Shown here one piece after another: positions 23,301-37,190 of a stretch of DNA of 64,000 nucleotides; the first letter of the stretch is position 1, and each line of letters begins with the position of its first letter. This DNA comes from Chionis minor (taxonomy: Eukaryota > Chordata > Aves > Charadriiformes > Chionididae): contig VZSF01007795.1 of assembly GCA_013398295.1 (NCBI GenBank), positions 146,555-210,554 on the forward strand. Direction: 5' to 3'. The position numbers were made by a program, and so were the translations under genes. A model generated the notes under the pieces. The model was not told the DNA's origin. It ran no database searches and was given only the letters and a program-made list of their open reading frames with translations.

Positions 23301-26300
23301 TGTTTTCAGCAGAAGTGACAAAAATACAATGGTGACATTACAAACTAATCTTGTGCTAAAGTCCTTAAAAGCGACTGCTTGTTTATTCTGACAGTATGAA
23401 GTCTGCAGTCAGGTTAGACATAGAAATATTCACCCACGCTATGCAAATGTATATAGTTACACATCTAGCTATATAAAGTCGAGTAGAAATATGTAAAATG
23501 CTTTTTATCTTCACATTACCTGCACTAAGCAAAGAAACACCAATACACTGTGGAACTGAAGTTTGACCTGTCGCCTCTAAAGGACGGTGTGTGTCCCCTC
23601 TGGCTGCTGCTCCTTGTTTGCTTGTTTTCCCAAAGGCTGGAGGAAGCACGAGGATTTCAGAAGCTTCTGGACCAGACACACTGTCCTTGCAGCCAAAGCA
23701 GAAAAGGGGCAGGAGCGGGGTGAGGCCACCAGCATGGGACAAGGTCAGTGTGGCTCCCCCCCTGCCTGCTCAACTTCTTTGGATGAAGAGGACACAGGTA
23801 TGCTAAGAGGAGAGCAGAAGCCTAGTGCTTTGTGTGATTTTACTGGGCGCTTGGGCACTTTGCAGCTCCTGAAGGCTGAGCTGGTGCAGGGACCAGGGCC
23901 ACCTCCCTGTCAGCGTCCTCCTTTCACCTCCTGCGTGACCCTGATCCCTAATACCTGCCTCTGCATGGTGGCTTCCCTTCCCTCCTGCAGATCCCTGGGC
24001 AGAGGGGAAACGTGCTTTCAGGTCCCCCCATGCTCCCTGCGCCCCTTTCCCGTGTACTGGCCTTTCCTACTGGCAGGTTTTCCCTTTCCCCCCATCTCCC
24101 ATAGCAGCGCTCAGGGTGGCCCCGTCTCCCCACCTCTGTTAGTAGGCTCCCATCGTTCCCATCTGAATTCCCTTCCCCAGTCTCCTACCTCTAGTGAAGG
24201 CAGTCTCCCCAGTCTTTATTTGTCTGGGAAACAGCTCATTTAACTGGGACAGGGAGGATGGGCAGGGATGAGAAAGAGCCATTGTTATGCTGAAAGCAGT
24301 TAATGGGTGCCACCAGACACTTGTGTGATCTACAGACCGTAGCAGAAGTCCCTTAAGCTGTGCTGGTGCTGCCGAGGGCACAAGGGTTTCCCACCTCCCC
24401 TTCCCAGTTTTCTGATTTTCTTCCAGTTGAAGAAGGGTCTGGCACCGGTCTACCCCATTCCTTGGCATTTTTTTACCTGATTCGATGGGGTAGGGAAAAC
24501 ACAGCATACTACAGAGGGAGAAACACCCTCGAGTTGAGAAAAGGCCTTGAGAGGTGTCATTAAAGACCAGAAGCTTTGGCTTTGGAGAGGGGTTTGGAGA
24601 GCGGGGCGGACTTGTCCCGTGTGGGAAGGACTGACGGCTGCAGCTGCAGACAGGGCTCCATGTCCTCCTGGAGTTAACTGTGCACTGGGTGGCCATGTGG
24701 AGGAGGGTGGGATTTGGTGACCTGGGCCCTTACTTTCTCTTAAGTGTTTAAACACGCCGTGAGAAAAAAAAAATAATAAGAAAAAAACTTTTCCAGGAGA
24801 AAATGCCCTTTTTACAGGCAGATGCTGGGCCATCAGCAGATGTGTCAGTCAGCTACGTGCTCTGAGTGTCTCTATTTGATTAAGGAAGTCTGTAGAAATG
24901 TGCCTTAACTCTTGCTTAGACTATTAGCTTTTATGATTAATTGGCAAAACTGCAGTCAAATAATTTAAAAGCCTAAATAACTCAGGCTTTTACACCAAAA
25001 ATCATGTTTCTTCCACTTTTCAGGGAGCTGCCTGTTGGAAGCAATGCGAATTGTTGCCCACTTTTTCAGATCTGCTGTCTGAAGACTTGGAAATTACTTA
25101 AATTTTTACCCTTTGTCATTATTTTTTTCTCTCTCTCCCTCACCCTCTGTCTGGATCACAAGTGCTGACTTTAATATTTAATACTCCACAAGCAGTAAGT
25201 CTCTCAGAGTTTTCATTGTGACCAAAAAAGTGGAAGATGAGTAAAATTTTGCTGTTCAGAAATTGAGCGTTACTGGTTTGTTGAAATAAATACAAGTGGC
25301 TGGTGGGATGTCTGTAAATATGCTGTAATGAATCACCAGTGACCTCTAAGGGGAAGATAATGTGTCAGAGATTGCCTACAGGTATACCTTCTAGATTGGT
25401 ATGGAAGATGGCTGTTCCCATATTTCCTGAGAGGTATAGGGAAGGCACTTTAAATAAATCTTGTTAGAAACAGAGTGGCTGGCATATGGTGTCATTCACC
25501 TACGAGTCACATCCAGCCTAACTCAGAGTGGCTGAAGTTGTTAATATATCATTGTCCTTTAATGGTCTATGAAAATGAACTTTTGATCCCAGTCCTGTTT
25601 TAAGGAAACAGATGACCCCATCAAGCAACACCATCTCATTTGGGAGCTCGGCAGAGGCGAAAGCCAGCAGTAAAAGATCTGCTGTTTGCAGGCATTGCTA
25701 GTCAGCTGTGAACTTTTGTCCAGGGGGTGGTGGTGGTGAAAGGACACAGGAGGAAGTAGAAGGAGTGACATTCAGGCCTTACGAATTTCTCATAGATTTT
25801 TTTTTTTTTCTTTTTAACTCTAGTTCTGTCACTAGGAATTCTGGAAATTTATATTATTCATGAGTAAACTCAGGAGGCTGAAAAGGTTAGTAACCCTGCC
25901 TTTCTCCCCTAAAGGTTGCCTGTGCAGTGGCAGGAGAGAGTTCACATGCGGTTCAACTGTCCTCTTACTCTGCCGAGAGGACTGTAGTGGCACTCCAACA
26001 CTGCTGCTTTTAGTTTGAGTGATGCTGAAGAATGACGGGTAGCACACGTGCAAGCTTTTGCCCTGCTGATCTGAACTTGGTGATAAAGTGACTGAGTGTT
26101 TCTACCAGAACTAGCATGCAGATTGAACTCTTCCCCATTTCAGTGCTAGGAACCAAAAATGTAATGCAACATGCTGTACTTAAGGGATACCATGGACCAC
26201 TTCAAATTTGATCTTAAAAATGTTTTTTTCATGAACAATAAAGTTCATTCTAAATATTATTTTTTCCCCCCCAGATTATAATCTTCTTTGCTAAACCCAA

Positions 26301-29300
26301 GTCAGTAGTTTAAAGTTAAGGACTGCCTTATACCATAAAGCTGGATAACCTTTTTTTGTGGGGGGGAGGAAAGGGAGCTGCACGGCCTTTCACCTTCCAG
26401 CTTTACAAGCAAAGCCAAACTTCTGGGCAATCACTGTGCAAAATGCTTTTTCCCTCCCCCTCTTCCAGTGATGGCTGCAAACAAAGGTCTTTAGGGCTGG
26501 CTACTCCAGACTTCAGGACTTTTAAGGGTCTTTACTTGACTGGAGATCAAAGGTTTCTCCTTAAAGAGTTTATCACTCAGACAAATACTCTGCAGTTAGC
26601 ATTTCAAACTGGGTTTACAAGTCAAATAATTTAGCAATTTCTTCTAACCATGTGGCCTTATGCGGAGGCTGCAGGATGCCAATTATAGCACCACTTTGAC
26701 ATGGAGTGCAGCACTATCTATTGACAAATGTGTGTGCCCTTTTCACCAGTCTTTACCACAGAGAAAAGAGGTTTCCACATATTCTGAGTAGGTCCCAGAC
26801 TGCTCAGCTGGGGCTCGAGTTCCCTTCCTGGGATTGCCAATTCCTTGCTTGTCACCTTCAGCATGTCTCTTTATCTCTCTCTGCCCCTGCAGAAAATGTT
26901 TTTCTCCTTTGAAAACATAAGAGCTGTGCAGACGTGTAACTGGATGGTGGGCGTTATAATTGGTGTACAATGCAGCAATGTGACTAAAATGATGTCTTAA
27001 ACATTGTTCAGATGTCCTTGACCATTAACCCTTCTCTGTTGAAAGTTGTTATCAGAATGTCCTGGCTCTAGGAAGAAGAGTTTGCCTGTCGTGCTGGTGT
27101 GTATAGGCCAAGCCAATGCCCAAAATGCTGTTGTAGGCAAACCTGTGCCAACAGCTCTTTCATGTTAGCTGCTTGAGGCCAGAGCTCCGATGTTTTCTGT
27201 GCTAGATTTTCATCTGTTATGTTCTACATAGGTTCTCTTGCTGTGCTCGTCCCTTTGAGCATCTTCCAGAAGTGCATTGAGCAATGACACTAGCACCCGT
27301 CTTGGATTCCTGTGGTTTTTTATCTCGTCAGGCAGAGAAATCAAGTAATTGACTTGTTTTGGGGGAGATGAAATGTTTATTTCTGTTAGTCTTTTAGATA
27401 CATCTTCACAAAAAAAAAAAAATTAAAGAAGGAACAAAACAGACCTCTGTTTACAGATATTTTATTTCAATTTGAATGTAAAATTATGGTAGCAATATCA
27501 GCTGTCCATTAAATTGTGAGAAGAATAATAGGTGGGATTCATTGAAGGCGAGGTGCCTAGGCTTACACAAACTATCAGCTTGTTGTGAGGGGAGCTGTGT
27601 AAGAAGTATTATAAACCCCTTCTTGCCACCCCATGGAGGGAGGCCCTGCTCTGCCTGCTAACTGTAGAGGCACAGGATCTGACTTGGGCTGGTAATTCCA
27701 GAACAGAAGCGTTTCACGGTAGCAGAAAGTGATCAGCGGGTTAGTTTTTTCAGACCAAAGAAAGGCTGAATGCTTTCTCACAGCTTCTGCGCAACCAGTA
27801 ATATACACAGTATTTGGACAACATTATTAATAATAGTTTAGCTAGCTAATTTTTTTCAATTGAAAGTGCAAATGAGGTAAGGAAAAATGTCAGCAAGTCA
27901 TGGGCAATTTGTGGCATGTATTTTTTCCAGACAAACATTCTAGCTGGTATGTGCCAGTTACGACATAGACTGAGACAGGCAGGATTATGGGTGACTGAGC
28001 ACTCGATTCATGTTGATATTAAACAAATGGTGTGCTCTAACTGTGCCTGTAGGTATGTGAGAAGTTGGTTAAGGATTACTTTTCATTTAGGGCAGTTTTT
28101 TCTTTGGGGGATGTTAGGTACAAAACACCCCCTCTAGTTTTACATGATTATGGTATCTGCTTAGCATCCTGATAACTTAACAGGGCTAAACTCATAGGAA
28201 GCATTTTTGATCATCAGATCCTTTCCCTCACCAAGAGGGTAGTTATTTTCTAAGTTATTGGAAAGTCTATGGCTTCTATTCCCCAAGCTGGCAGATTCTA
28301 CGAGAAGCCAAGGTCATTAATCCAAATACATTGGCTGTGTAGGAACACAGATGGTGTTGCATCTTTCTCCTGACCAGCTTCTGCACATTAGCCTGTCATT
28401 GCTCCGTGTCTCCACCACGCAGAAGGCCTTTGCAGAACAAGTTGAAGCTAAGGAGGTAACTATGCCACTTTAAAAATGTGGAAATTAATTTCTGGATGGC
28501 TTTCACATCCAGTGTACTTTCAGGAGCAGCTTCTGGAGATCATAATGAGATCAAAAGCTTGCGTAGTTCTACTGAGAAAAACTGGCACCCAGTTGTTTCA
28601 CTTCCGAATCCTTCAGGAACAGGCAACATTCAGGTGAAGGCAGTAACAGCTATTGTGTTCACACCATCTAATGAGCTACAACTGAAAGTCACAGCCCCTT
28701 ACACAACTGCCAATATGAAAAAAGTTGGAAAACCAGAAATGTTAATAACTCTAGATTCTGATATATTCAGGTATCGGCTCAGTTACCAAAAACGTAAAAG
28801 ATGTATGTTGGTATAGAAGTCTATGGAAGAAGAAACTGATTTCTGACGGGTTGCAATTTTAGGTGAGCATTCAGAAGTGAATCCCAACTGAGCTATTGGC
28901 AGTATTTGTGAGCTGCTGCACTATTTTTACCTTTTTGATGAATTATACCCAACTCTTTCAAAAAAAAAACCCAAACAACCCCTGTTACATATTTTCAATA
29001 ACTGTTACATATTATCAATAATATTTTCATCTAATTGCCTACTAATGAAAGTTGCCATTCAAGACTTGGGAAACATAGGTCATACCTTGGCTGGGGGACA
29101 CGTTTCTCCCCGTTGCTGGGAAGGCATTCCTAACTATAGAGCGTCTGGCAGCATGGTGGAGTGCTCAGTTCTGGGGGAGAAATTTGACTTTGCCTGGAAC
29201 AATTGTGCCAGAGCAAGACTATTAGTATTCACTGGTCTGGCCAGGATTAACATGGGAGTTGGGGTGCTTGTCTGCTAGTGAGGGGCTTGTCTACACCTTT

Positions 29301-30499
29301 GGTGAAGTTGTATGTCTTTTGAAGAAAGCTTGATTAGGCTGAGGATGAGTTTGGTGATGTCATTTTGGCTACCATACTGGTGAGATGGCTAGAGAAGAAT
29401 GGAATTGATGTGTTCAACTCTATCTGCTTTTTACATTGCCGTCTATGACCTTAGCACTGGATAACACCCAACCTTTCAAATGATGAGTGAGTTTGATTTT
29501 TTGAGAGGAGAATACTTCAAAGGATGAAGGCTAAGCTCCTAGGGACCCTAATTCCAAGGGCTCAAGTCTTACCCTCTGTGATTTAGTTCATTTGTTTCCT
29601 CTGGTGACAGGATAGACCAATGCACTGAGGAGTGTATTTGCTCATTGTGGTCCTGGAAATAGTAGTTAAAAATGACAAGAGCAAGGCAAGAAGCAGCAAC
29701 ACTGGCTTACTGCAGAAATGCTCACATTTCCTATGAATATTGCTGTGCCTGAATGTGAACATTGTCCACTTTATTATCTCTACCTGGAAAGAGGAATTGA
29801 ATAAAAGATATTCATAGACCTGAACCTTTCTGAGTGATTTATCAAGTAGTAGGAGAATTCGGAATATGAAGGTTAAATCTGGAAAACAGCTGTGTTATGG
29901 ACTGAATCAGTGCAAAATATAAATTCCTTGTTCTCTCATCCCTATTTGGTTTGTTCATGTTATTTCACTGTAGTAAATGGGGATCTAATTTGGCATTCCT
30001 TACTCAAATGCACAATTAATGTAAAAGAATCACCTCATCTGGAAAGGAGTTGTGACTGGTCTGAGTTAAAACAGCAGGACTGAGCAGTAAGTCATACACT
30101 ACAGACTAATAACTAGCAAAATATCATCATGTGCCACAAAAACTAGAAACTAAAATATCCACAGTGACTGTAAAAAGATCTTTCTACACTTCACCACATC
30201 CTAAGGTATGTTTTCTTTTGGAAGTAACAATATACCAAACTTTAATATAACCAGGTCAATGTTTTGTTTCCTACCATCACTGTTGCTTGGTGAAGTGGTG
30301 GAGTTGTTCTCACGGAGTTTAGTATCTGCTGGTGCAAGTGGTAGGAGGAAGTGTGGAGAGAAAGAACTGTTGTTTTAATTTGGAGAGAAACTATATTAAT
30401 ATGTCAATACCTCACAGGTGTTATTTTACAGATAACTTTATTTTGGCAAGAAGGTAGTAATTTTTGTATCAGAGCTAGTATTTTCTATCATAAGCAATA
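14381..30499. other. Gene-poor AT-rich region downstream of CYP26A1
   Basis: No exon with recognisable protein similarity and no identifiable transposon. Pyrimidine-rich open frames around 23.6-24.7 kb look like chance. Two 'TTTGGGG + T-run' motifs lie 70 bp apart near 15.87-15.96 kb. There is one ambiguous base at 19187. Confidence 0.6.
28982..29021 (+). repeat. 20-bp tandem duplication
   Basis: Two adjacent 20-bp units (28982-29001 and 29002-29021) beginning CTGTTACATATT and differing at a single base. Confidence 0.93.
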
Positions 30500-31175
30500 T
30501 GTGTTATCACAGTGCTGGACTAGAAGAGACCTTTTTTGACGCTGATGTTGCAGGTAACTACTATCTGCTCACAAAACCTATTCTCAAAATGTTATCAAAC
30601 TTGGTCTTAAAAATAGATATGTTTTTTGCTTCCACTATTCTTAATGGAAAGCTCTTCCTGAATGTCACTTTTCTAATAGTTGAAACCTCCTTTGAAATCC
30701 AGAAAAAAAATTTGCTCAGAGCTAGATTATATCTATTTGTTCTTGCACTAATTTTGTTTTAAAATTAAATAAGATTTTTCCCATTTTGAACATTTGGGGT
30801 TTTTTTCTTTGATTTATACAGAACCGTCCTAGCAGACTTCACTCTATTACACTGCACGAGCCTTTTCATTCTCTTTTCCAGGACCCTGTCAGTGCGGTGA
30901 GTTTTCTCTTCGATCATTCAATTTTGAACTAAGATTAATTTAAAATGTGGGCTAATGTGAATGGTATTCCAGATGAGGCTCAAACAACACCTTCTCCAGT
31001 GTTACGAATATTTGACTATTTCCACTGGAAATGCCTCGCCTCATATATTCCAGTATCACTTTTTGATTTTCACAGGCATATCATGTTGGCGATTCAGTCT
31101 TTCCACAATCAGGTAATACCTCCTGATATTTTTTTTCTTTTCTTCTGTTGTTTCCAGCTGATGAGACCTTTAGTT
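30500..31175 (-). mobile_element. Probable ancient, degraded CR1/L3-like LINE fragment
   Basis: The + strand reads like the reverse complement of a diverged CR1 3' region. It begins ATCACAGTGCTGGACTAGAAG (compare the CR1 tail ATCATAGAAT...GGAAGGGACC). It continues through a segment resembling the CR1 'GTTAGAAA...TCCAACCTAAA...' block, and reaches TATTCCAGATGAGGCTC near 30967 and ATCATGTTGGCGATTC near 31080. Divergence is high and no reading frame survives. The call rests on remembered consensus blocks. Confidence 0.45.
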
Positions 31176-34100
31176 TAATATAAATTCTTGTTATTAGTTG
31201 CTAAATATATACTTCTACTTTATAGATTACTTGTCATCCCACTTTTGTGACTGTAGTCTTCGAGAGCATCTGTTTCTCTTTTGTGCTGTTCTGATCATTC
31301 TCTTTTGGGCACCACCACCCTCTAGCTTTTTGTCATCTTATGAAATGAGATGGTCACAAAACTGATCATTGAGTAATTACAGTAGTAATTTCTCCTCTAA
31401 CCAACTCTGACCAAATATTTTTCCTTTCAGCACCCCCCCCTCTAGCAAACTTCTCATCCACCTCACAACTCTCTCCACTCCTACCTTCTCTACTTTAACT
31501 AACAACCACGTATGAAGTATAGCATGAAGTGCTCTGCTGCAGGATTTTTCTGTGCCCAGAAATTCTGTTACTTTCTCGAAACAAACCATCATAAAATGTT
31601 TCACCCACTCTGATATGCTTATTATGAATTCTCACTGGTAGAGCCGAGCTTCATATGTTAGTTCTGTACAATTCCCTACAAAACCACCACCCTTAACTTG
31701 TCAGGAAAAATTCAAAATGCACGCATTTCAAATATGGATGATGGTATTGTTAACAGGTGCAGATTTGTGGTACATCCGTGCAATATCCTATAGCTAATTC
31801 CACCCATAACAGAGGGGATAGAATGCAGTAGCAGGATACTTTTTTTTCAAATGCTTCTCTGACTTGCTTGTTGGTTGGTTTGTCCACTCAGAACTAAAAT
31901 TATTAAATTATTTCAGAGCTGATGAAAAAAATACTCATGACTACAGTTGTGCAAAATATAATCTTTATTTATTGACTGTTTAAATCTGTGTAATAGGAAC
32001 CTGGCATAATTCATCTGTCTTAATAGAAAACCATGCTTCAAGAAAAAAATTCTCCTAATTACATAGAGATGACGTATATACTAATGCCTTCATGTATACA
32101 CTAATGCCTTAATTTCTGAATCATTTCATGATTTTATGTTCTTTGGAGATCTAGAGCTTTGTGAAGCACAACAGAATTGAGAAGGGAAAAGAGGAATTTT
32201 CTCTCTTTCTGCTATGGACAACCACAAGCAGATATAATTACCTACACAAAGCTATCTGTATACTATTGAAAAAAAACCCAGAATCGAAAAGTAGAGAGGC
32301 TTTTAAAAGTTTTTATCCTTAGTCTCTCTTGTAAAATACCTTCTGTAATTTGTATATTAGCCGTTATTTTAATAGTGGAAAAGGTTTATAATTATTCAGA
32401 TACAGACTTCTGGCACTTGTTTGTTCCTATATATTTTTAATCAATGACTTTTCTCATGAATAATTTTCTGAAAAAGGGAGTGTGTGATTTGGACTCATAT
32501 TTGGTCAGATGACAAATACCGAGAAGGCATCAAAATCTTTTCTTTACAAAATGAAAAGAAGCCATGATAAATAGGTTTTTCCTCCTCAAAGAAAAATAAC
32601 TGCATTTTTATAACTTCTGAAATCCAGCTAAAAATTGTAAGAAGGTAAACATTTCTGCAGATGACTTCAGACACCTGGTTTTGAACCACAGAACCACCTG
32701 TGCCGTGTTAAACACGAGAGGAAGGAAGTACAGTATACAAGGTAAAAAGTACAGGGCGAGGAAATGTGATGTATCCCTTAGGTCAAACAAGAGGCTGTTT
32801 GTAAATGACCCTTCTGAGGCAGACATATGACTTCCCAAGATCGGAGCATTCTACAAAGGGATGCATAAATAGCAGTTGTTCACAGCAAGGGTTATACTAT
32901 ATGGCTATTAGAGTGAATAGAAGCCACTCACTTCTTGCCAATGACAGGAAATAAGGTCAAGCAAAGATAACAGGTCTTTGAATTAGAGGTTTTCAAAATA
33001 TTAGTCTTACGCCTTCAGTATGGAGTTGAATGACTGATTCTCTTTAAAATGTCCTACTTCTAAAACTCAGGGACATTTGAAACCAAGCGTACGAAACAGC
33101 AATCATTAGGTTTTATGCCTGCCTTACCCAGCGCCACTTACTCCAGAAGGCAGTACAATTAATAACATAGGCAATCTGAATGTAAATAATTCAAAAAATG
33201 CAACTGAGGGCTTTTGGGGATGTTTTGCGTAATCTGGATGTTCTCTCTAAAAAGAAGGGAGAAGAAATCATGAAGTATGCCAATGCTGTAATAGCACTGC
33301 CAAACATTTGACTTACTTGAGAAAATAAATATTTGTGTAACAGCATATTGTTTACTACTAATCTTTAACATCTGTATTCCTGTGGTGCAGCAATAGTTCT
33401 CCTTTTCCATAATCCTTTAATGGTTTAAGTACATAATCCATTTCCAGAGTGACCAAAACCTCAGCTTTCTTCTTTGTCATTTGACAAAGGAAAAACAATC
33501 TTTTCCTGTTACATGTTGCTGAATGTGTCTCATAAGTCATCAACCAAAACTAGTCATTCCCATGTTTTAGAATGCAAGCATTTAATATCAAAATTTGTTA
33601 GGGAAATAGTTTTACAGTGATTCCTAGAAGTTCACTCTGAGCTACTATCCTCTTATCTCTTGATATCTTACAAGGTATTTTTTCCTGTAAGTCATTTAAA
33701 AATGTAAAGCAATTGGATATGCGATAGGTATATGAAATTAAATCACAAGCATAACTTAGGATAATTTAAACTCTTATGTATACACACTGTGTTCAGTAAT
33801 TACACAATAAGTGAGCCTATATAAGCTTGTTCCTTAATGGGGTGAATTCAACAGCGTGAATTCAAAATTAGTGGAGCTGCCAGCAATAGTGAGGATATGT
33901 GCAAACCATGAACAAGATTAAGTATTAATTGTATTAATATTTTGTAGTAAAAATCAGAAATGAAAGAATAATTAAATGCCAAATGATTTCTTGCAACAGA
34001 TATACAGCTGTATACTGTGTATGTTTCATATTTTTAGTAGGTACATAATTTGATTTTGCACATATATTGTTCTTTCAATAAAATACAAATCACTGCTAGC

Positions 34101-36649
34101 TAAATAATTTCTGATTAGTAAATACATGTAGCACAAACAGATAGACTACATATTTTATGTACACATTTGTGTTTCAAGTTAAATGCATAAGGAACAATGG
34201 ATAAGGTCATTTTTTTAGAAGGCAATAAAAAAAAAGTGTTGTTTTTCATTTAGCAAGAAAGGGTAAAACCCCTTACTGGTCATTAACATGTGTTAGGTGG
34301 GCTAGAAAAAAAGATTAAACATCCTTTCACATTATCCCTTAATCATAGGCAATTTCCTTGGTGCAGGAGTTTCATACCTTTCATAGGGATGTCAAAATGA
34401 CCCATCTAAGTAGATCAGCTGCAAGACAAGGGAAGAAAAAAGTTCACACATTTGTGTTCCTTTTGTAATGCTGCAGCTCCTTCTTTAAAACAACCCAAAG
34501 CATATTTCTACTTGGGGTTTTGCATTTAAGTGAAAAATCTTTCTTTTATATTTTGTGTTTTGTTCAGTAATAAAACGCCAGTGATGTTAACTAGATGGAT
34601 AAGTATTGTGATTACGTGAGCAAGTATTTGTTTCTGATAAAAAATGTGTTGTTTAGGTCAAAGAAATCTAAATATTAAAATATATTTATTAAAAATAAAA
34701 CATTAGAGGTATATTTCATGCCTACAAGAAATACTCTTCAATTTACAAAATTATCTATAATCTATAATGAGATCTATAGTAAGGAACAAGTGCTAGAAAT
34801 AATTTTATTCCAGCTCTATTTTAACATTTGCTGTCTTGAAACCATCATTAAAAAAGGTTATGTAGTTAAAAATGTTTTCTTTACTACTGTACATCTCTTG
34901 AGAGGGTGGGAAGCAAAAGAAGGTTGTAGCCCTCATCAGCTATATCACATCAAAAATCCAATTCAAATCTGAATTGTAGACTGACTACACAGGAAGGGAG
35001 GAACTATCTTCCTAAAACAGATACTATTCCAAGGTCATAGATCCAATCACTTCACAAAACTCAAGATAACATCTGCCTGCGGTCAAAATTTCTTTCAATT
35101 AATTTTTTACATATTCCAGTACATGAATTTGGGAGGGTAAAATAGGAAAAAAAATTGGTATATTATATACTTTGAAGCCTGCCAAATCTAAGCAGATCAA
35201 GGTTTGGCTTTAGTTGTTCTATTCTGTCTTAATTTTAGCCATGTTAGTGACATGATGCTTATTAAAGACTCCAGAAAGGCAGTGATGTGCTGAATGTTGT
35301 CTTGTGAGCAGCACAGCAGAAAAATCTGCTTCTCATTCGTTTCCAGTAATGAACAGTTTGTTCATAAACAAAAACTGGAAAGAATGCTCCTAATCATTAA
35401 ACCCTAGAAAAAAAAAGGGGAAGAAAACAGAAACAACTCATACTCTTTACCCCTCCCAATAGAAGTTTGAGCTGGTGAGTCTCATACCATATAAGCCAAA
35501 AGTACTCTTAACAGTACATCCACATCAGTCTAGGTGTGCTGGAGGAGGAAACCTACTCCTTATCTGGAATTTTTCAAAGTTTAGCAGTATTTGCCCGTAA
35601 ACTTTCCAGTCTACTCACTCAGCAGCTGCTATTCAACAGTCGAGTTATGTTAAGATATGACTAGGGATCAGCAGTCAACTTTCCCGAGGCACATGCATCC
35701 CAACATGCAGTAGCAATCAGGATTGGCTACATTGCTTCTCCAGGTATTGCTTCTGCACAGGGAAGGTGTTTCTTATCTCCATTTCCTTACAGAAATCTCC
35801 AAGTCTCCAATTTCTTTTGGCCTTACTGAGGAAGTAGGAGAGAGGGATAGAAAGAACTTCTTTTTGCAATTCAATTTTTGGCTTTTCTCACAAATGCTAG
35901 TTATTATTTATTTTTGTCCGTCCTTTTGTTGTTTAGAGTAATGTTTCTTTCTCTCCCGCCCCCCCTCCCCCCCCCCTTCTAATTTTGCTGAAACTGAATA
36001 AAAGATTTCTTGGGATTTCCTTTAAACCCTGTGCAGAGTAGCATCAGCTTGACAGTATGTTCTAGTTTTTTGTGGTTTTATATATGTGAAAGATCATCTA
36101 TCTCACATTGGTGTTTTCTTGTACTTTTCATTGACTTTAATAACTGTGTATTTCTACCATATATTCTGTGAGCTCCCTAAAGTAAACCTCTGAGTGGTAT
36201 TTGGTTTTCCTTCTTCCTGGGATCTTTAACTTTTATTTTAAAAGATTTAAGAACTGGTGCCACATTTCCTTGTATTTGTCCTCTTGAGTTATTCCTTATT
36301 CTTTAAAAGATTTTACCGAGAGTTTGCTGATTCTGTCAACTCTTTTATTCATGTCATTCTGGCACAAAGGATGGCATCTTTCCAGGTTTTGAATGATTTT
36401 TTTGGTTAACTGTTTAAAGTTAAATATTTTTATAGGCTCTTGGGAGATTTGCAACTCCTCCACATTTGCCATCTGTACCTGGAGAAGATGTATTAATTCG
36501 GTAAGCATGGCTGTGCTTCTGTGCCATGACTATACAGAGCTGAATCATTCTTTTGCAATTTTCACTCCCAAACTGGTAAGAAGCTTCGTGAACAGCACTA
36601 TCTGAGATGTATTTCAAAGTTTGGCTGTCTTGTGTGTGGTCGCTTTCGT
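31176..36649. other. Non-coding AT-rich stretch
   Basis: No exon or RNA gene recognised. It contains an imperfect 18-20-bp direct repeat (32073-32090 and 32093-32110) and a C-homopolymer-rich run (about 35957-35977). Confidence 0.55.
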
Positions 36650-37190
36650 AGAATCATAGAATAGTTTGGGTTGGAAGGGACCTTAAAAGGTCATCTAGTC
36701 CAACCCCCTGCAATGAGCAGGAACATCTTCAACTCGACCAGGTTGCTCAGAGTCCCCATCCAACCTGACCTTGAATGTTTCCAGGGATGAGGCATCTCTC
36801 TGGACCAGACCTCTCTGTGCAACCTGTTCCAGTGTTTCACCACCCACAATGTGAAAAAAATTCTTCCTTATAGGCACTCTAAATCCACCCTCTTTTAGTT
36901 TAAAGCCATTACCCCTTGCCCTGTTGCAACAGGCCCTGCTACAATGCTTGTCCCCATTTTTCTTATAAGTCCCCTTTAAGCACTGAAAGGCTGCAATAAG
37001 GTCTCCCCAGAGCCTTCTCGTCTCCAGGCTGAACAACCCCAGCTCTCTCAGCCTATCTTCACAGGGGAGGTGCTCCAGCCCTCTGACCATTTTTGTGGCC
37101 CTCCTTTGGGCTCGCACCAATAGGTCCATGTCTTCCCTGTGCTGAGGACTCCAGAGCTGGATGCAGCACTCTAGGTGGGGTCTCACCAGG
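36650..37190 (-). mobile_element. 5'-truncated CR1 LINE retrotransposon
   Basis: The + strand begins with the reverse complement of the CR1 terminal microsatellite (AGAATCATAGAATA), then TTGGGTTGGAAGGGACCTT and the characteristic 'TCATCTAGTCCAACCCCCTG' block. The element therefore runs on the - strand with its 3' end at 36650. Its 5' end is truncated near TCTCACCAG at 37181-37189. Such elements are typical of birds and other sauropsids. Confidence 0.95.
36695..37186 (-). pseudogene. CR1 ORF2 C-terminal fragment (reverse transcriptase tail)
   Basis: 163 uninterrupted codons opening with MRPHLECCIQLWSPQHREDM, the C-terminal portion of the CR1 pol protein (the end of the reverse transcriptase domain and beyond). 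The endonuclease and catalytic reverse transcriptase motifs are missing through 5' truncation, so it is non-functional. The unbroken frame suggests a fairly recent insertion. Confidence 0.9.

Noticed and set aside
23587..24243. 218-codon + strand open frame
   Set aside because: Translation is Ser/Pro/Cys-rich from C/T-rich DNA with no recognised domain, no CpG island and no convincing splice context.
28478..28816. 112-codon + strand open frame with fairly balanced composition
   Set aside because: No similarity recognised. One frame of this length is expected by chance in 64 kb. A protein search could revive it.
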